Shown here: piece after piece, positions 52,053 through 61,570 of the stretch
Numbering within the stretch: position 1 is the first letter of the stretch
How the letters are laid out: each line of letters begins with the position of its first letter
DNA from: Salipaludibacillus sp. CUR1
GTDB taxonomy: Bacteria > Bacillota > Bacilli > Bacillales > Salisediminibacteriaceae
NCBI RefSeq assembly: GCF_021028955.1
Contig: NZ_JAIWPE010000057.1
Coordinates: forward strand, 124,001-188,000
Direction of reading: 5' to 3'
DNA: 64,000 nt
Made by a program: the position numbers and the translations under genes
The notes under the pieces: generated by a model
Database searches by the model: none
Told to the model about the DNA's origin: nothing
What the model saw: only the letters and a program-made list of their open reading frames with translations

Positions 52053-54542
52053 TCACGATCCCCGCTCATCTTTCTCAGCTGGTTCCGGAGTCCCCAATCC
52101 TTTTTCCTGTTCATTTCTCTCTTTGACTCTTTCTGCTTTCGCCATTTCATACATTCTCGCAAACCGTTCGTCTGCGAGGGCGAAAATCGATTTGGCCGGA
52201 AATTTACCGTCTTCACCGCGTGTACTGCCAGCCCGGACGCCGGTTAAAATTTCGATCCCTTCCTCAATATGGCCGACGGCCCAGATGTGAAACCTGCCTT
52301 GTTTGACCGCTTCCACCACTTCATAGTCCAGCATTAGATTTCTCACATTCTGCTTTGGAATAATGACTCCCTGTTCGCCTGTCAGCCCCTTTTCGTTGCA
52401 TATATGGTAAAATCCTTCAATTTTTTCATTGACGCCCCCGATCGTCTGGACGTCTCCCCACTGGTTGACGGAGCCTGTTACCGCGATTCCCTGGTGAATC
52501 GGCACTTCCGCAAGCGAGGATAACAGCACATATAACTCAGTGCTCGACGCGCTGTCCCCGTCAATAGGCGTATACGTCTGCTCGAAGGTAATGCTTGCTG
52601 ATAAAGGAATCGGCCGGTTTTTTGCAAACTGTCCTGAAAGAAATCCGGTGAGAATAAGGAGTCCTTTATGATGGATTTGTCCGCTCAGCGCCGCTTCACG
52701 TTCAATGTTTATGATCCCGCTCTTCCCGGCAAACGTCTGAGCCGTAATCTTTGTAGGGATTCCGAACACTGAATCCCTCGTCCCCATAACCGCCAGCCCA
52801 TTAATCTGGCCGACTCTGGAGCCGTCCGTCTCAATCATAATCGTCTCATTATGAATCATTTCTCTGTATTTTTCCGGGACGTGGTTGGCGCGCTGTGCTT
52901 TTTCTTTCAACGCTTTAAAAATATGGTCTTCATCAACCGATTGGCAGCCTGCTTCTTTCGCATAAAAGTTCGCCTCGACAAGCAGTTTCAAAATATCCTG
53001 AAAACGCGTCGTCAGTTTTGACTGTTCATCAACGAGCCGCGAACTGTAGTCGATGACTTTAGCCACTGCCCTTTTATGGAAAGGCATGAGCCCCTCTGTT
53101 CCAGCCGATGTCTTTATAAAGTCCGCCATTTTCATAATGTTTTCATCTGCTTTCTCCATAACCGTATCAAATTCCACTTTTACTTTAAAAAGTTTATCGA
53201 AGTCTTCGTCAAGCCGTGAAAGCAGTTCGTAAATATAATAGGAGCCGATAATAATTACTTTCGTATTAAGGGGAATCGGTTCAGGCTTAATGGCACTTGC
53301 CGGAAAAATGCCAAGTTCCTCATTCGGGTTCTCCATATAAACTTTTCCTGTCTGCAGCGCCCTTTTCAGTCCCGTCCATGCATGGGGATGCTGAAGCAGT
53401 TCGGAAGCCTGCAGAATCAGGTAGCCGCCATTAGCCAAATGAAGGGCGCCCGGTTTAATGAACGAGAAATTAGTGACAAGGTTGCCGATCTGACCCTGGT
53501 ATTCCACTTTTCCGAACAAATTATAGTAAGTCGGATTTGTCTCGTAGATGACCGGTGCCCCATCGAGCGTCCTGTTGTTCACAAACAGATTAACCGTATA
53601 GCGCTGATACTGCTTTTCCTTCGACCCGGCAAGGGCGCTCATAATATTTTCCTGTTCATCGTTATCTGACGCAAAAAAAGAAAAGTGTACAACAACATCT
53701 TGAAAATAAGCTTCCAGATAAGCAATCACTTTTTTATTATCTTTATACGCTTCCTTTAACGGTTTAAAAAGCTTTTCAACCGCATTGGCGGCAGTCTCCT
53801 GCATAAATTTATGCATCGTTTGACGCAGCTCTTCTTCCAGCTTCTGTATTTGCCGCACGGTTTCCTGAAGATGTTCCTCAACCAGCTTCTCTTTTTCTTT
53901 CAATCTCTCTTTATCTTCATCTGACAGCCGGTTAAATTCTTTTACGCTCATTGGATTTCCAAAGCGCAGCTGAACCGTGTTAATGCCTGACTGAGTGCGT
54001 TCAAGCTTAATATTCTGCTCCATAGCAAATGCATCGGCCTTTTTCCACAAGGCGTCTATGTCCGACCGGAAATTATCCATAAAAGCGAGTTTCTTTTTTG
54101 AATAGCCGTCGCTCGAAAAAGCGGCCCGTATCTCCCTTTCTATATCTATTAATAATGTCTCCATCTCACGTCGGAACTTCTGCCCCTGGCCAGCCGTAAA
54201 AGAGATGACAAGAGGCCTGTCCGGATCTTCAAAGTTATGGACGTAACACCAGTCCGCAGGGATCGCCCGTTTCCCGGCGAGTTTCGCCACGCTGTTCTGT
54301 GTATACGTGATGCGCCCTGTGCCTGTCGGACCTACAACAAACAGGTTGTATCCACTCTGCTCCACAGACAAACCAAACGACATTGCTTTCTCGGCCCGCT
54401 CCTGGCCGATCATTTCATTGGAGAGTGTCTCCATATCAGCTGTGGTTTCAAAAGAAAATATTCCAGGATCAACCTCTGACCTTAACGCATCCACCGGCAA
54501 ACGATGGTTTGCCAACACGTTTTTATATTCTTCCCTGTTCAT
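52053..54542 (-). CDS. Lon-family AAA/S16 protease (LonB/LonC-like)
   Basis: An 829-residue protein with an AAA_32-type ATPase region and a C-terminal S16 protease domain. The P-loop near residue 75 is GPTGTGR, with Arg where Lys is usual; this is common in this Lon branch and may mean weak or no ATP hydrolysis. A long coiled-coil insert occupies about 190-260. The catalytic Ser is in DGDSASSTELY (about residue 660) and the Lys in GGVNEKIEGF. It probably degrades unfolded proteins in the cytoplasm. ATG at 54542 behind AAGGTGG; GTG at 54554 overlaps that site. Confidence 0.9.
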   Translation of the reverse strand: MNREEYKNVLANHRLPVDALRSEVDPGIFSFETTADMETLSNEMIGQERAEKAMSFGLSVEQSGYNLFVVGPTGTGRITYTQNSVAKLAGKRAIPADWCYVHNFEDPDRPLVISFTAGQGQKFRREMETLLIDIEREIRAAFSSDGYSKKKLAFMDNFRSDIDALWKKADAFAMEQNIKLERTQSGINTVQLRFGNPMSVKEFNRLSDEDKERLKEKEKLVEEHLQETVRQIQKLEEELRQTMHKFMQETAANAVEKLFKPLKEAYKDNKKVIAYLEAYFQDVVVHFSFFASDNDEQENIMSALAGSKEKQYQRYTVNLFVNNRTLDGAPVIYETNPTYYNLFGKVEYQGQIGNLVTNFSFIKPGALHLANGGYLILQASELLQHPHAWTGLKRALQTGKVYMENPNEELGIFPASAIKPEPIPLNTKVIIIGSYYIYELLSRLDEDFDKLFKVKVEFDTVMEKADENIMKMADFIKTSAGTEGLMPFHKRAVAKVIDYSSRLVDEQSKLTTRFQDILKLLVEANFYAKEAGCQSVDEDHIFKALKEKAQRANHVPEKYREMIHNETIMIETDGSRVGQINGLAVMGTRDSVFGIPTKITAQTFAGKSGIINIEREAALSGQIHHKGLLILTGFLSGQFAKNRPIPLSASITFEQTYTPIDGDSASSTELYVLLSSLAEVPIHQGIAVTGSVNQWGDVQTIGGVNEKIEGFYHICNEKGLTGEQGVIIPKQNVRNLMLDYEVVEAVKQGRFHIWAVGHIEEGIEILTGVRAGSTRGEDGKFPAKSIFALADERFARMYEMAKAERVKERNEQEKGLGTPEPAEKDERGS

Positions 54543-54772
54543 CCCTATCCCCACCTTTGAATTAATAGATTCCTAAGGCAAAAAAACACGCGGCATCTTA
54601 CTCATATAAGGGACAGGCGGTAAAAGACCGTCATAAAAAACAAGCTGACGTCCCGCCTTTTCCTGCTGCTCTTTTTGAAAGCTCCTATGTCCCAAACTGG
54701 TGATCATCGGGGAGATATGAGAGCCTTTCTGAAAAAAGACAGACTGAGGGTATTTCAATTTAATCTATCAGG

Positions 54773-54785
54773 ATTATATTCGACA
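54773..54785 (-). promoter_or_regulatory. TGTCGAA heptamer abutting a TATAAT, upstream of the Lon-family gene
   Basis: Minus strand: TTTGTCGAATATAAT. A perfect 0A-box core touches a -10-like hexamer, about 230 bp before the gene. If real, Spo0A would repress by covering the -10. No good -35 was found. The rest of 54543-55024 shows only a short unsupported frame. Confidence 0.4.
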
Positions 54786-55024
54786 AACTCCGGCTATTAT
54801 CCTGTTTTTGTGAAGCTATTCACGTAAAATTCTCATATTATGACGGATTTGCCTGCCTCGAGGAGTCGGGAGGATACTGTTAAAAAAGTAGAAAGGGGGC
54901 AAATGAGGTACAGTAAAATACATAGGCTTAACTATGCAAGGGTGTAAGGAAGTTAACGTAAGTATTTACAGATGAAATTATCAGGATTAAGAGGTACGCC
55001 TGATTAATTTTTTTATAGTGCAGA

Positions 55025-55060
55025 CAAAAGGAGCCGGAGAATTATTCTGCCGGCTCCTTT
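55025..55060. terminator. Bidirectional terminator downstream of gdpD
   Basis: CAAAAGGAGCCGG / CCGGCTCCTTTTG, 13-bp stem, T-rich tails both ways. Confidence 0.9.
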
Positions 55061-55151
55061 TGTTTTAGAAAACTAATTTAAAAGTCTGTCTTTAAGTCAG
55101 TTTGAGAGCTTTACACGTCCAGGCTGCTTTCTTCTTCAGGTTCATGCCCGC

Positions 55152-56180
55152 TTATTCGCCTCGTTCATCAAGTACGTTTTGCATACGATCCGGAAAATCG
55201 GTGAAAATACCCGTTACTCCCCAGTCCAGCAGGCGATGCATCTCTTCTTCTTCGTTGATTGTATAGACGTGGACGTCAAAACCTTCCTCCCGGGCTCTCT
55301 GCACAAAAACCTCGTCAATAACTTCCGTTCCATCGTAATACTCAAGGTGAGGCCCAATACCGGCAGCGTATTCACCGATCTCAGCGAAATCTTCCTCTGT
55401 CATGTCTTCCGGTGCAGGTGTGATTCCGAGCCACTCTTCCAGGTCTCCCGTTTCTTCATCAACTTCCCACCAGAGAAGCTGTACGAGCGGAATGGAATCA
55501 TTGAGCTCGTGTACTTTTTCGAGACTGTCCTGGTGGAAAGACTGGATGATAACATTCCCTGCTTCATCGAACCCGTATTCCTCAATGAGCTCCACCATAG
55601 GTTCTTCCATGTCCTCGTTTATGTAGGTGGACTTTGTTTCAAGATAGTAATTTTCTGACTCCCCGAACGTTTCAAATATTTCTTCGAGCGTCAGGATCTC
55701 AGCACCTTCAAAGCTTTCATCTGCGTATTCCGGATACTCTTCGTTAAACCAGGAACCTGCGTCAAGCTCTTTCAGCTCATCCAGAGTATGAGCGCCGATC
55801 TCACCTTCTCCGTCGGTTGTACGGTCAATGTCATCGTCGTGGAATGCGACAAGTACTCCGTCGGCAGTCATCTGGATATCAAGTTCAATCCAGTCAGCAT
55901 CCATGTCGATCGCCTTTTCGATTGCCGGCATCGTCTGTTCCGGAGCATGGCCGCTTGCACCGCGGTGTGCGATGACGGCCGGGCCGCTGTCTTCATCACC
56001 GGATGTTTCCTCGTTCAGGTCTTCTTCCGGCTCATTAACTTCGTTTTCATTGTCTGCCTCTGTGTTCTCTTCGACTGTGTTGTTGGTTTCAGCGTCGTTG
56101 CCGTTCGCGGCATCTTCAGACTCCGCTCCGCATCCCGCGAGAAAAATCGCTGCTGCTGCGGTAAGGTAGTATTTTTTCAT
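55152..56180 (-). CDS. Lipoprotein glycerophosphodiester phosphodiesterase
   Basis: A 342-residue lipoprotein (lipobox FLAGC at about residues 13-17) with a long acidic linker and a GDPD catalytic barrel from about residue 68. Active-site blocks are IAHRGASGHAPEQT, WIELDIQMTADG and AFHDDDIDRTTDG. It would split glycerophosphodiesters outside the cell into glycerol 3-phosphate and an alcohol, scavenging phosphate and glycerol. The ATG at 56180 follows GAGAGGAG; the longer frame is rejected because it would bury the signal peptide. The extreme acidity suggests a salt-adapted host. Confidence 0.93.
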   Translation of the reverse strand: MKKYYLTAAAAIFLAGCGAESEDAANGNDAETNNTVEENTEADNENEVNEPEEDLNEETSGDEDSGPAVIAHRGASGHAPEQTMPAIEKAIDMDADWIELDIQMTADGVLVAFHDDDIDRTTDGEGEIGAHTLDELKELDAGSWFNEEYPEYADESFEGAEILTLEEIFETFGESENYYLETKSTYINEDMEEPMVELIEEYGFDEAGNVIIQSFHQDSLEKVHELNDSIPLVQLLWWEVDEETGDLEEWLGITPAPEDMTEEDFAEIGEYAAGIGPHLEYYDGTEVIDEVFVQRAREEGFDVHVYTINEEEEMHRLLDWGVTGIFTDFPDRMQNVLDERGE

Positions 56181-56445
56181 TAGTGATTCTCCTCTCTTAA
56201 ATGTTATACAGTCTGTGGCAGGGAAGTCCCGCACAGTAGTATAGCAGACTCAGGAGATCGTGCAACCGTAACAGGATACCAGTGGACGGCTGTCAGAGAT
56301 TACAGAAGCAACGGGAGATGGCCGCCTTACGGCCATTAAAAATATACTCCCTTGTCATAACCCTTTCTGAGCCGACCTTATTTCAGGTTTATCATCCACT
56401 CGACTGCTTCATCACTGACCGCTCGGCCTTATCCGCCGATCCGCA

Positions 56446-56491
56446 CAAAAAAGAGGTGTTCTCAAAAGTTAGACTTTTGGGGCAACCTCTT
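56446..56491 (-). terminator. Terminator of the ABC1 kinase gene
   Basis: AAGAGGT..CAAAAGT / ACTTTTG..ACCTCTT with an internal loop, and TTTTTTG on the minus strand. The remainder of 56181-56445 shows no gene. Confidence 0.85.
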
Positions 56492-56499
56492 AGTAAACT

Positions 56500-58179
56500 T
56501 TATCTCTTCCTCGTCCGTAAAATTGACAGCATCAGCCACATAAACAGGACGATGAAAACAATAAATCCGAGTTCGAGGATCGGCAGCGCCATCCAGCCTG
56601 TCGTTTCTGTACCGCCGATCGTAATCCCAAGTATAAGCGCGCCAAGGACAAGAGCTACGGCGAGAAGGAGGATGCTGAGTGTGAGCTGGTTTCCGATCCG
56701 GGCAATTCGCAAACTAAGCCGTTCGGCGTCAGGAATGTTAATATCGTGGCGAAGACGCCCCCGTTCAATTAACGTCATCGATTTTTTCAGAGTATCCGGC
56801 AGTTCCCTCAGAATATCCACATACTCCATCGCATACGTTCGCATGCGCCGAAAAATATAATCGGGATTCATAAATTCCCGTATAAGCTCATCACCGAGAG
56901 GCTCCACCACTTCAATAATGCTCAAATCCTGATCGAGTTCGCTCACTACTGCTTCTACCGTGACGAGCGATTTTGCAACCAACGTGACGTCATGCGGCAC
57001 ATCGATATCATACGTGCCGATGAGTGCCAGCAGATCATTAATTACTTCCCCGAATTGGATCTCATGAAGCGGCACGTTTAAATACAGATGGAGAAATTCA
57101 TCCACATCTTTTTTCAGCCCCTGCACATCCAGATCGATCGGCCCGTCACCGAGTTTGCTGAGCGATTTGACGATATCATCTGTGTTCTGACGGAGAATGC
57201 CAATAACAAGAGAGGCCAGAGATCCCCGCAGCTCAGGAGTGAGGCGCCCGACCATCCCGAAGTCGAGTAACGCCACCACGTCCTCTTTCATGACGTACAC
57301 ATTTCCCGGATGAGGGTCCGCGTGGTAAAACCCGTCAATGAAAATTTGCCGGCAAATAGAATGGGCAATCGTCTCGGCGATCAGCTTTCTGCGTTTTTTA
57401 CTTAACTCGGCCGTATCCATCTGGCTGACGTTTTTCCCCTCAATCAGTTCCATCGTCATAATTTTCCGTGTCGTGCACGTCCAGTCCACCTCAGGAATAT
57501 AGAGGTTCCTGGAGCTCTCTGTCTGTTTGCGGATTCGGTCCGCGTTACGTCCTTCAATTGTATAATCGAGCTCGCGGCGAATCATCTTCGTAAACTCTTT
57601 TACAAGCGTTGGCAAGCGGTAATGTTCCGCTCCATCAATATGGCGGTCAGCCAGAGCCGCAAGTTCATGGAGAATATCGAGGTCAGCTTCAATCACCCGC
57701 TGAATGCCCGGACGCTGGACTTTTACCGCCACATCACTTCCGTCTTTCATTTTTGCTTTATGTACCTGGCCGATGGAAGCTGACGCGAGCGGCTCTTTAT
57801 CAAATTCGGCGAAAAAATCGGTCACCGTCTCTCCCATCTCGGCCTCAAAGACCACTTCCACTTCTTCATAGGAAAAAGGAGTTACATGGTCCTGCAGCTT
57901 CTCCAGTTCTTTGATGAGCGGCTGGGGAAAAATATCATTCCGCGTGCTCGCAATCTGTCCAAGCTTCACAAACGTGGGACCGAGTTCTTCAAGCAGAATT
58001 CGTATCCGTTCTTCCCTTGACTTCACCCGCTGGTCCTGTATCGTCCACCATTTTCGCGGTCCAGGCACCTCATCCATCAGACCGATTTTCTGCACAAATA
58101 AACCGAAACCGTTTCGGATCAGTGCGTTAATAATTTGCCGAAACCGGTTGGCATGCCTCAGTCTCGTACTCTTTAACAT
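56500..58179 (-). CDS. ABC1/UbiB-family atypical kinase
   Basis: A 559-residue protein. The ABC1 N-terminal KxGQ motif is KLGQIAS, and the Ala-rich nucleotide loop is ASASIGQVH. The catalytic segments are [12 protein letters not shown] and LLDFGMVG. Two membrane helices close the C-terminus (about 500-550). UbiB/ADCK proteins assist isoprenoid-lipid metabolism, ubiquinone in Proteobacteria; Bacillus uses menaquinone, so the role here is uncertain. The ATG at 58179 follows GGGGTG; codons before it would lie upstream of or at the predicted transcription start. Confidence 0.9.
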   Translation of the reverse strand: MLKSTRLRHANRFRQIINALIRNGFGLFVQKIGLMDEVPGPRKWWTIQDQRVKSREERIRILLEELGPTFVKLGQIASTRNDIFPQPLIKELEKLQDHVTPFSYEEVEVVFEAEMGETVTDFFAEFDKEPLASASIGQVHKAKMKDGSDVAVKVQRPGIQRVIEADLDILHELAALADRHIDGAEHYRLPTLVKEFTKMIRRELDYTIEGRNADRIRKQTESSRNLYIPEVDWTCTTRKIMTMELIEGKNVSQMDTAELSKKRRKLIAETIAHSICRQIFIDGFYHADPHPGNVYVMKEDVVALLDFGMVGRLTPELRGSLASLVIGILRQNTDDIVKSLSKLGDGPIDLDVQGLKKDVDEFLHLYLNVPLHEIQFGEVINDLLALIGTYDIDVPHDVTLVAKSLVTVEAVVSELDQDLSIIEVVEPLGDELIREFMNPDYIFRRMRTYAMEYVDILRELPDTLKKSMTLIERGRLRHDINIPDAERLSLRIARIGNQLTLSILLLAVALVLGALILGITIGGTETTGWMALPILELGFIVFIVLFMWLMLSILRTRKR

Positions 58180-58209
58180 CGGGAACACCCCATTTACATT
58201 TCTACCTGT

Positions 58210-58218
58210 ATTATACCA
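58210..58218 (-). promoter_or_regulatory. Extended -10 promoter of the ABC1 kinase gene
   Basis: Minus strand TGG-TATAAT, about 31 bp before the start codon. The -35 is not obvious, as in many extended -10 promoters. Confidence 0.6.
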
Positions 58219-58316
58219 TTCCAACTGGAGGATTATTGCTCTTCTGCCAATTCGTTATGTTAAAAAGTGTCCACTCTGACTTCAAGTGATACGGATGTCG
58301 CCGCCGGGGTAGCTCT

Positions 58317-58690
58317 ATTTGGGCATGTGAGGGACTCGGCTATTTATTTTGGGCACTTGCGCGGATATTTGAGGCACTTCGGCCGGTATTTGAGGCGCTT
58401 CCGACATTATTTGATGCACTCCACTACTTATTGGGGCGCTCCCGACATTATTTGATGCACTCCACCACTTTTTTGGGCGCTCCCCGCATTATTTGATGCA
58501 CTCCACCGCTTATTTGGGCGCTCCCGACATTATTTGATGCACTTCACCACTTTTTTGGGCGCTCCCGACATTATTTGATGCACTCCACCACTTATTTGGG
58601 CGCTCCCGACATTATTTGATGCTTCCCAAACTCTTTGGGCACTCCACCACTTATTTGGGCACTCCCCAAAATATTTATTGCACTCGCGCA
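58317..58690. repeat. Tandem array 5: alternating 21- and 20-bp units (41-bp dimer)
   Basis: From 58408 to 58632 two unit types alternate: TTATTTGATGCACTCCACC (21 bp) and TTATTTGGGCGCTCCCGACA (20 bp). Spacing is strictly 21, 20, 21, 20. Outside this block, back to 58317 and forward to 58690, degenerate TATTTGAGGCACTTC units continue. The sequence differs from arrays 1-4, and no TTCGACA edge is present. Confidence 0.93.
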
Positions 58691-58710
58691 AGGCCGGTGA
58701 TCCGCACGAC

Positions 58711-58739
58711 ACAAAAAAGCAGCCCCGAAAGGCCGCTTT
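58711..58739 (-). terminator. Terminator of the gabT-gabD-glcD-glcF operon
   Basis: AAAGCGGCC / GGCTGCTTT (one mismatch), with TTTTTTG on the minus strand, about 100 bp after glcF. Confidence 0.75.
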
Positions 58740-58839
58740 CCCTTGTTACACTTTGTTGTCGATGCTGCCGCCGAGATGGGGCTGCATCGCATGTTCCCTT
58801 CGCAACAGGTCCGCTCATCATATTAAACGATAAATCCCA

Positions 58840-60141
58840 TCATGTTAAAGGCAGCCTTTCAGATAAGAAGTCAACTAAATGGACCGCTCTCACACTGTCT
58901 TCCAGTCCTTCACGTTTAATTCCCATTTTCATTTGCAATAAACAGCCTGGATTAGTAGTAATGATGGTGTGTGCTTTAGTTGGTTTCATATGGCTCATTT
59001 TAACGTCCAATATTTCCATTGCGTCATCGTAGTGAACAATATTATAAATTCCTGCAGATCCGCAGCATTTTTGTTCATCTTTCATTTCATTAAAGACCAC
59101 ACCGGACAGTGCTTGAATCAATGCTTTTGGCTCCTTTGTAACTTTTTGCACGTGAGTAAGATGACAAGAAGGCTGGTAAGTCACTACTTCTTCTTTTTCT
59201 TCTAAAAAAGATACGCCGCCCAATTCCCATAACACTGTGCTTATATCCTTGGATTTCTCTACAAAGGAACGTGCCCTGTCTCTCCATTCAGCCTCATTTG
59301 ATAAAAGGTGATCATATTCTGTTAACTGGGCGCCGCACCCTCCGGCATTATTCACTACAAAATCGACGTTAATTTCTTCAAAAGCTTTAATATTGCTTTT
59401 AGCTAATTCTCTCGCCTGCTTGACGTCTCCGGAATGAGAATGTAAAGCCCCGCAGCAAGTCTGTGCTTCAGGAATATAAACATTTGCCCCGGCATGGTTT
59501 AATAAAGTAATCGTATTTTGGTTAGTGGAAAAAAACGTACTATCCATAATACAACCTGTAAATAAGGCTACCGTTGCTTTGGCTTTTCCTTTAGCCGGAT
59601 AATAAGTCTTTCTGGCTTTTCTTTCTTTAGGTGCCGCCGGTGAAGGAATGATTTCCTCAAACTTCCCTAAATTCAAAGGGGCCAATTTGGTAAGCCCGCT
59701 TTTCCGCACCGCTTTCTGCAAGCCTGTTTTTTCATATCCCCACATGACATGCCCGAATCCTGCCATCCACTTTGAAGATGGAAAAAAGGTGTCAAAAACA
59801 ATCTTCTCTGTCAGCTTTTTACTGACCGATTTTTTTTCTGAATCATTTAATACTTCCTGGGCCCCTTCTAAGATCCTTCCGTATTGAGTATTTGTCGGGC
59901 AGGCTGTCACGCAGGCCTGGCAGCCAAGACATTTCTCTATCGGCTCACGCAAATCTTCAAGGGCCATTTTTTCTTCAGCAACCATTTTGACAAGGTTAAT
60001 TCGTCCTCTTGGGCTGTGTGTTTCTTTTCCCATAGTTTCATATGTCGGGCAAGCAGGGAGACAATAACCGCATTGAACACAATCAAACGTATAGTCATAA
60101 CCAATTTTTTCTCGGAGGTCTTTTAAAGCCTGTTCTTTCAT
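58840..60141 (-). CDS. glcF: Glycolate oxidase iron-sulfur subunit
   Basis: A 433-residue protein with two 4Fe-4S ferredoxin motifs: CVQCGYCLPACP (cysteines 21, 24, 27, 31) and CLGCQACVTACP (about 68-79). Two CCG heterodisulfide-reductase-like domains follow (TCCGALHSHSG, KCCGSAG). It passes electrons from GlcD to the quinone pool. GTT/ATG overlap: its start overlaps the glcD stop by 4 bp, so the two are translationally coupled. No glcE-like third subunit is present, as in the two-gene form found in Bacillus. Confidence 0.94.
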   Translation of the reverse strand: MKEQALKDLREKIGYDYTFDCVQCGYCLPACPTYETMGKETHSPRGRINLVKMVAEEKMALEDLREPIEKCLGCQACVTACPTNTQYGRILEGAQEVLNDSEKKSVSKKLTEKIVFDTFFPSSKWMAGFGHVMWGYEKTGLQKAVRKSGLTKLAPLNLGKFEEIIPSPAAPKERKARKTYYPAKGKAKATVALFTGCIMDSTFFSTNQNTITLLNHAGANVYIPEAQTCCGALHSHSGDVKQARELAKSNIKAFEEINVDFVVNNAGGCGAQLTEYDHLLSNEAEWRDRARSFVEKSKDISTVLWELGGVSFLEEKEEVVTYQPSCHLTHVQKVTKEPKALIQALSGVVFNEMKDEQKCCGSAGIYNIVHYDDAMEILDVKMSHMKPTKAHTIITTNPGCLLQMKMGIKREGLEDSVRAVHLVDFLSERLPLT

Positions 60142-61556
60142 TCTGTTAACACCAACTTTGTCTGTCCCTTTTCAGGAAAGATCTTTCCCGGATTCATAAT
60201 ATTATTGGGATCCCAAGACTCTTTTACACGCTTCATCATCTCAAGGCCAGCAGAGCCAAGCTCTTTTTCCATAAATGGAGTTTTCATTGTGCCGATCCCA
60301 TGCTCTCCTGAAAGAGTGCCTCCAAGATCAATAGCAGCTTCAAAAATTTCTGAAACAGCAAGTTCGACACATTTCATTTCCTCTGTATCCCGTTTATCCG
60401 TCAGGATGTTCGGGTGTAAATTCCCATCTCCAGCATGGCCGAAAACGACAAGTTCAATATTATATTTTTCTCTTATTTTATTGAGTCGTTCAAACATTTC
60501 AGGAATTTTGCTTCGTGGGACTGTAGCGTCTTCTGAAATTTTGGTCGGCTTAATTTTTGCAATGGCTGGTGATACTAGTTTTCTTGCTTCCCACAGGCTT
60601 TTTTGGTCTTCCTCATCGACAGCTGATTGCACAGTCCGTGCTCCAAGTTCTTTGCAAATGTCTGTCACCTGTACACTTTCTTCTTCAATGGCTTTTGGGT
60701 GGCCATCTAATTCGATTAAAATAATGGCTGCCGCATCGGTTGGATACCCGGCCGGCTTATAATTTTCTACTGCGTTAATACAATGTTTATCAATGATTTC
60801 CATCGCTGAAGGCATGATCCCTGCTGAAAGGACACCCGATATCGCTCTGCCTGAATCGACCAGGTCATCAAAGACGCTTAAAATAGATACCCGTTTTTTA
60901 GGTTTAGGAACTAGCCGCAGTGTAATTTCAGTAATTACCCCGAGTGTGCCTTCTGATCCGACCAATAGTTGCGTCAGGTTATAGCCGGTCACATTTTTGA
61001 TCGTCTGTCCTCCTGTGTAAATAATTTCTCCTTCAGGAGTGACAACTTCGAGACCGAGAACATAGTTGCCTGTCACTCCGTATTTTAAGCCTCTTGGTCC
61101 GCCGGAATTTTCAGCTACGTTCCCACCTATCGTTGAGACATGGGCGCTGCTCGGATCTGGCGGATAAAAGAAACCTTTTTCTTCTGCTGCTTCTTTTATT
61201 TTAGAAGTAAGAATACCGGGCGAAACTACTGCTGTTAAATTCTCTGAATCTATCGACAGTTGGCCTGTCATATGGCAGGTATCCAGGACAATCCCGCCTT
61301 TCACCGGGAGCGGGCCGCCGCTTAAACAAGTGGCCTGGCCTCTCGGATAGACAGGAATACTGTATTTATTGGCAAGTTTCATGACGGCCGCTACTTCTTC
61401 CCGGTTGACCGGCTGGACGACCCTTTCCGGTTTGTACTGGCCAAAAGAACCATCAAACCCGTAACTCAGGAGGTCGGCTGAATCTGTTAATATACGCTTG
61501 TCATCTTTAATAATCTTTTCCAGTTTTTTTTGCCACTTTTTCTTCAACCTGTTCAC
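60138..61556 (-). CDS. glcD: Glycolate/lactate oxidase FAD subunit
   Basis: A 472-residue FAD-linked oxidase. The N-terminal FAD_binding_4 domain has PVYPRGQATCLSGG and DPSSAHVSTIGGNVAENSGG. The C-terminal FAD-oxidase domain has FGHAGDGNLHPNI and GTLSGEHGIGTMK. It oxidises glycolate, or possibly another 2-hydroxy acid such as lactate, to the 2-oxo acid. Its start is 14 bp after gabD, placing it in one operon with gabT, gabD and glcF. Substrate preference cannot be read from sequence. Confidence 0.93.
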   Translation of the reverse strand: MNRLKKKWQKKLEKIIKDDKRILTDSADLLSYGFDGSFGQYKPERVVQPVNREEVAAVMKLANKYSIPVYPRGQATCLSGGPLPVKGGIVLDTCHMTGQLSIDSENLTAVVSPGILTSKIKEAAEEKGFFYPPDPSSAHVSTIGGNVAENSGGPRGLKYGVTGNYVLGLEVVTPEGEIIYTGGQTIKNVTGYNLTQLLVGSEGTLGVITEITLRLVPKPKKRVSILSVFDDLVDSGRAISGVLSAGIMPSAMEIIDKHCINAVENYKPAGYPTDAAAIILIELDGHPKAIEEESVQVTDICKELGARTVQSAVDEEDQKSLWEARKLVSPAIAKIKPTKISEDATVPRSKIPEMFERLNKIREKYNIELVVFGHAGDGNLHPNILTDKRDTEEMKCVELAVSEIFEAAIDLGGTLSGEHGIGTMKTPFMEKELGSAGLEMMKRVKESWDPNNIMNPGKIFPEKGQTKLVLTE

Positions 61557-61570
61557 CAGCCTTCCGGCGA

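Noticed and set aside
54573-54758. 61-codon minus-strand frame upstream of the Lon-family gene
   Set aside because: TTG start without a ribosome site, close to the predicted transcription start, and no family resemblance.
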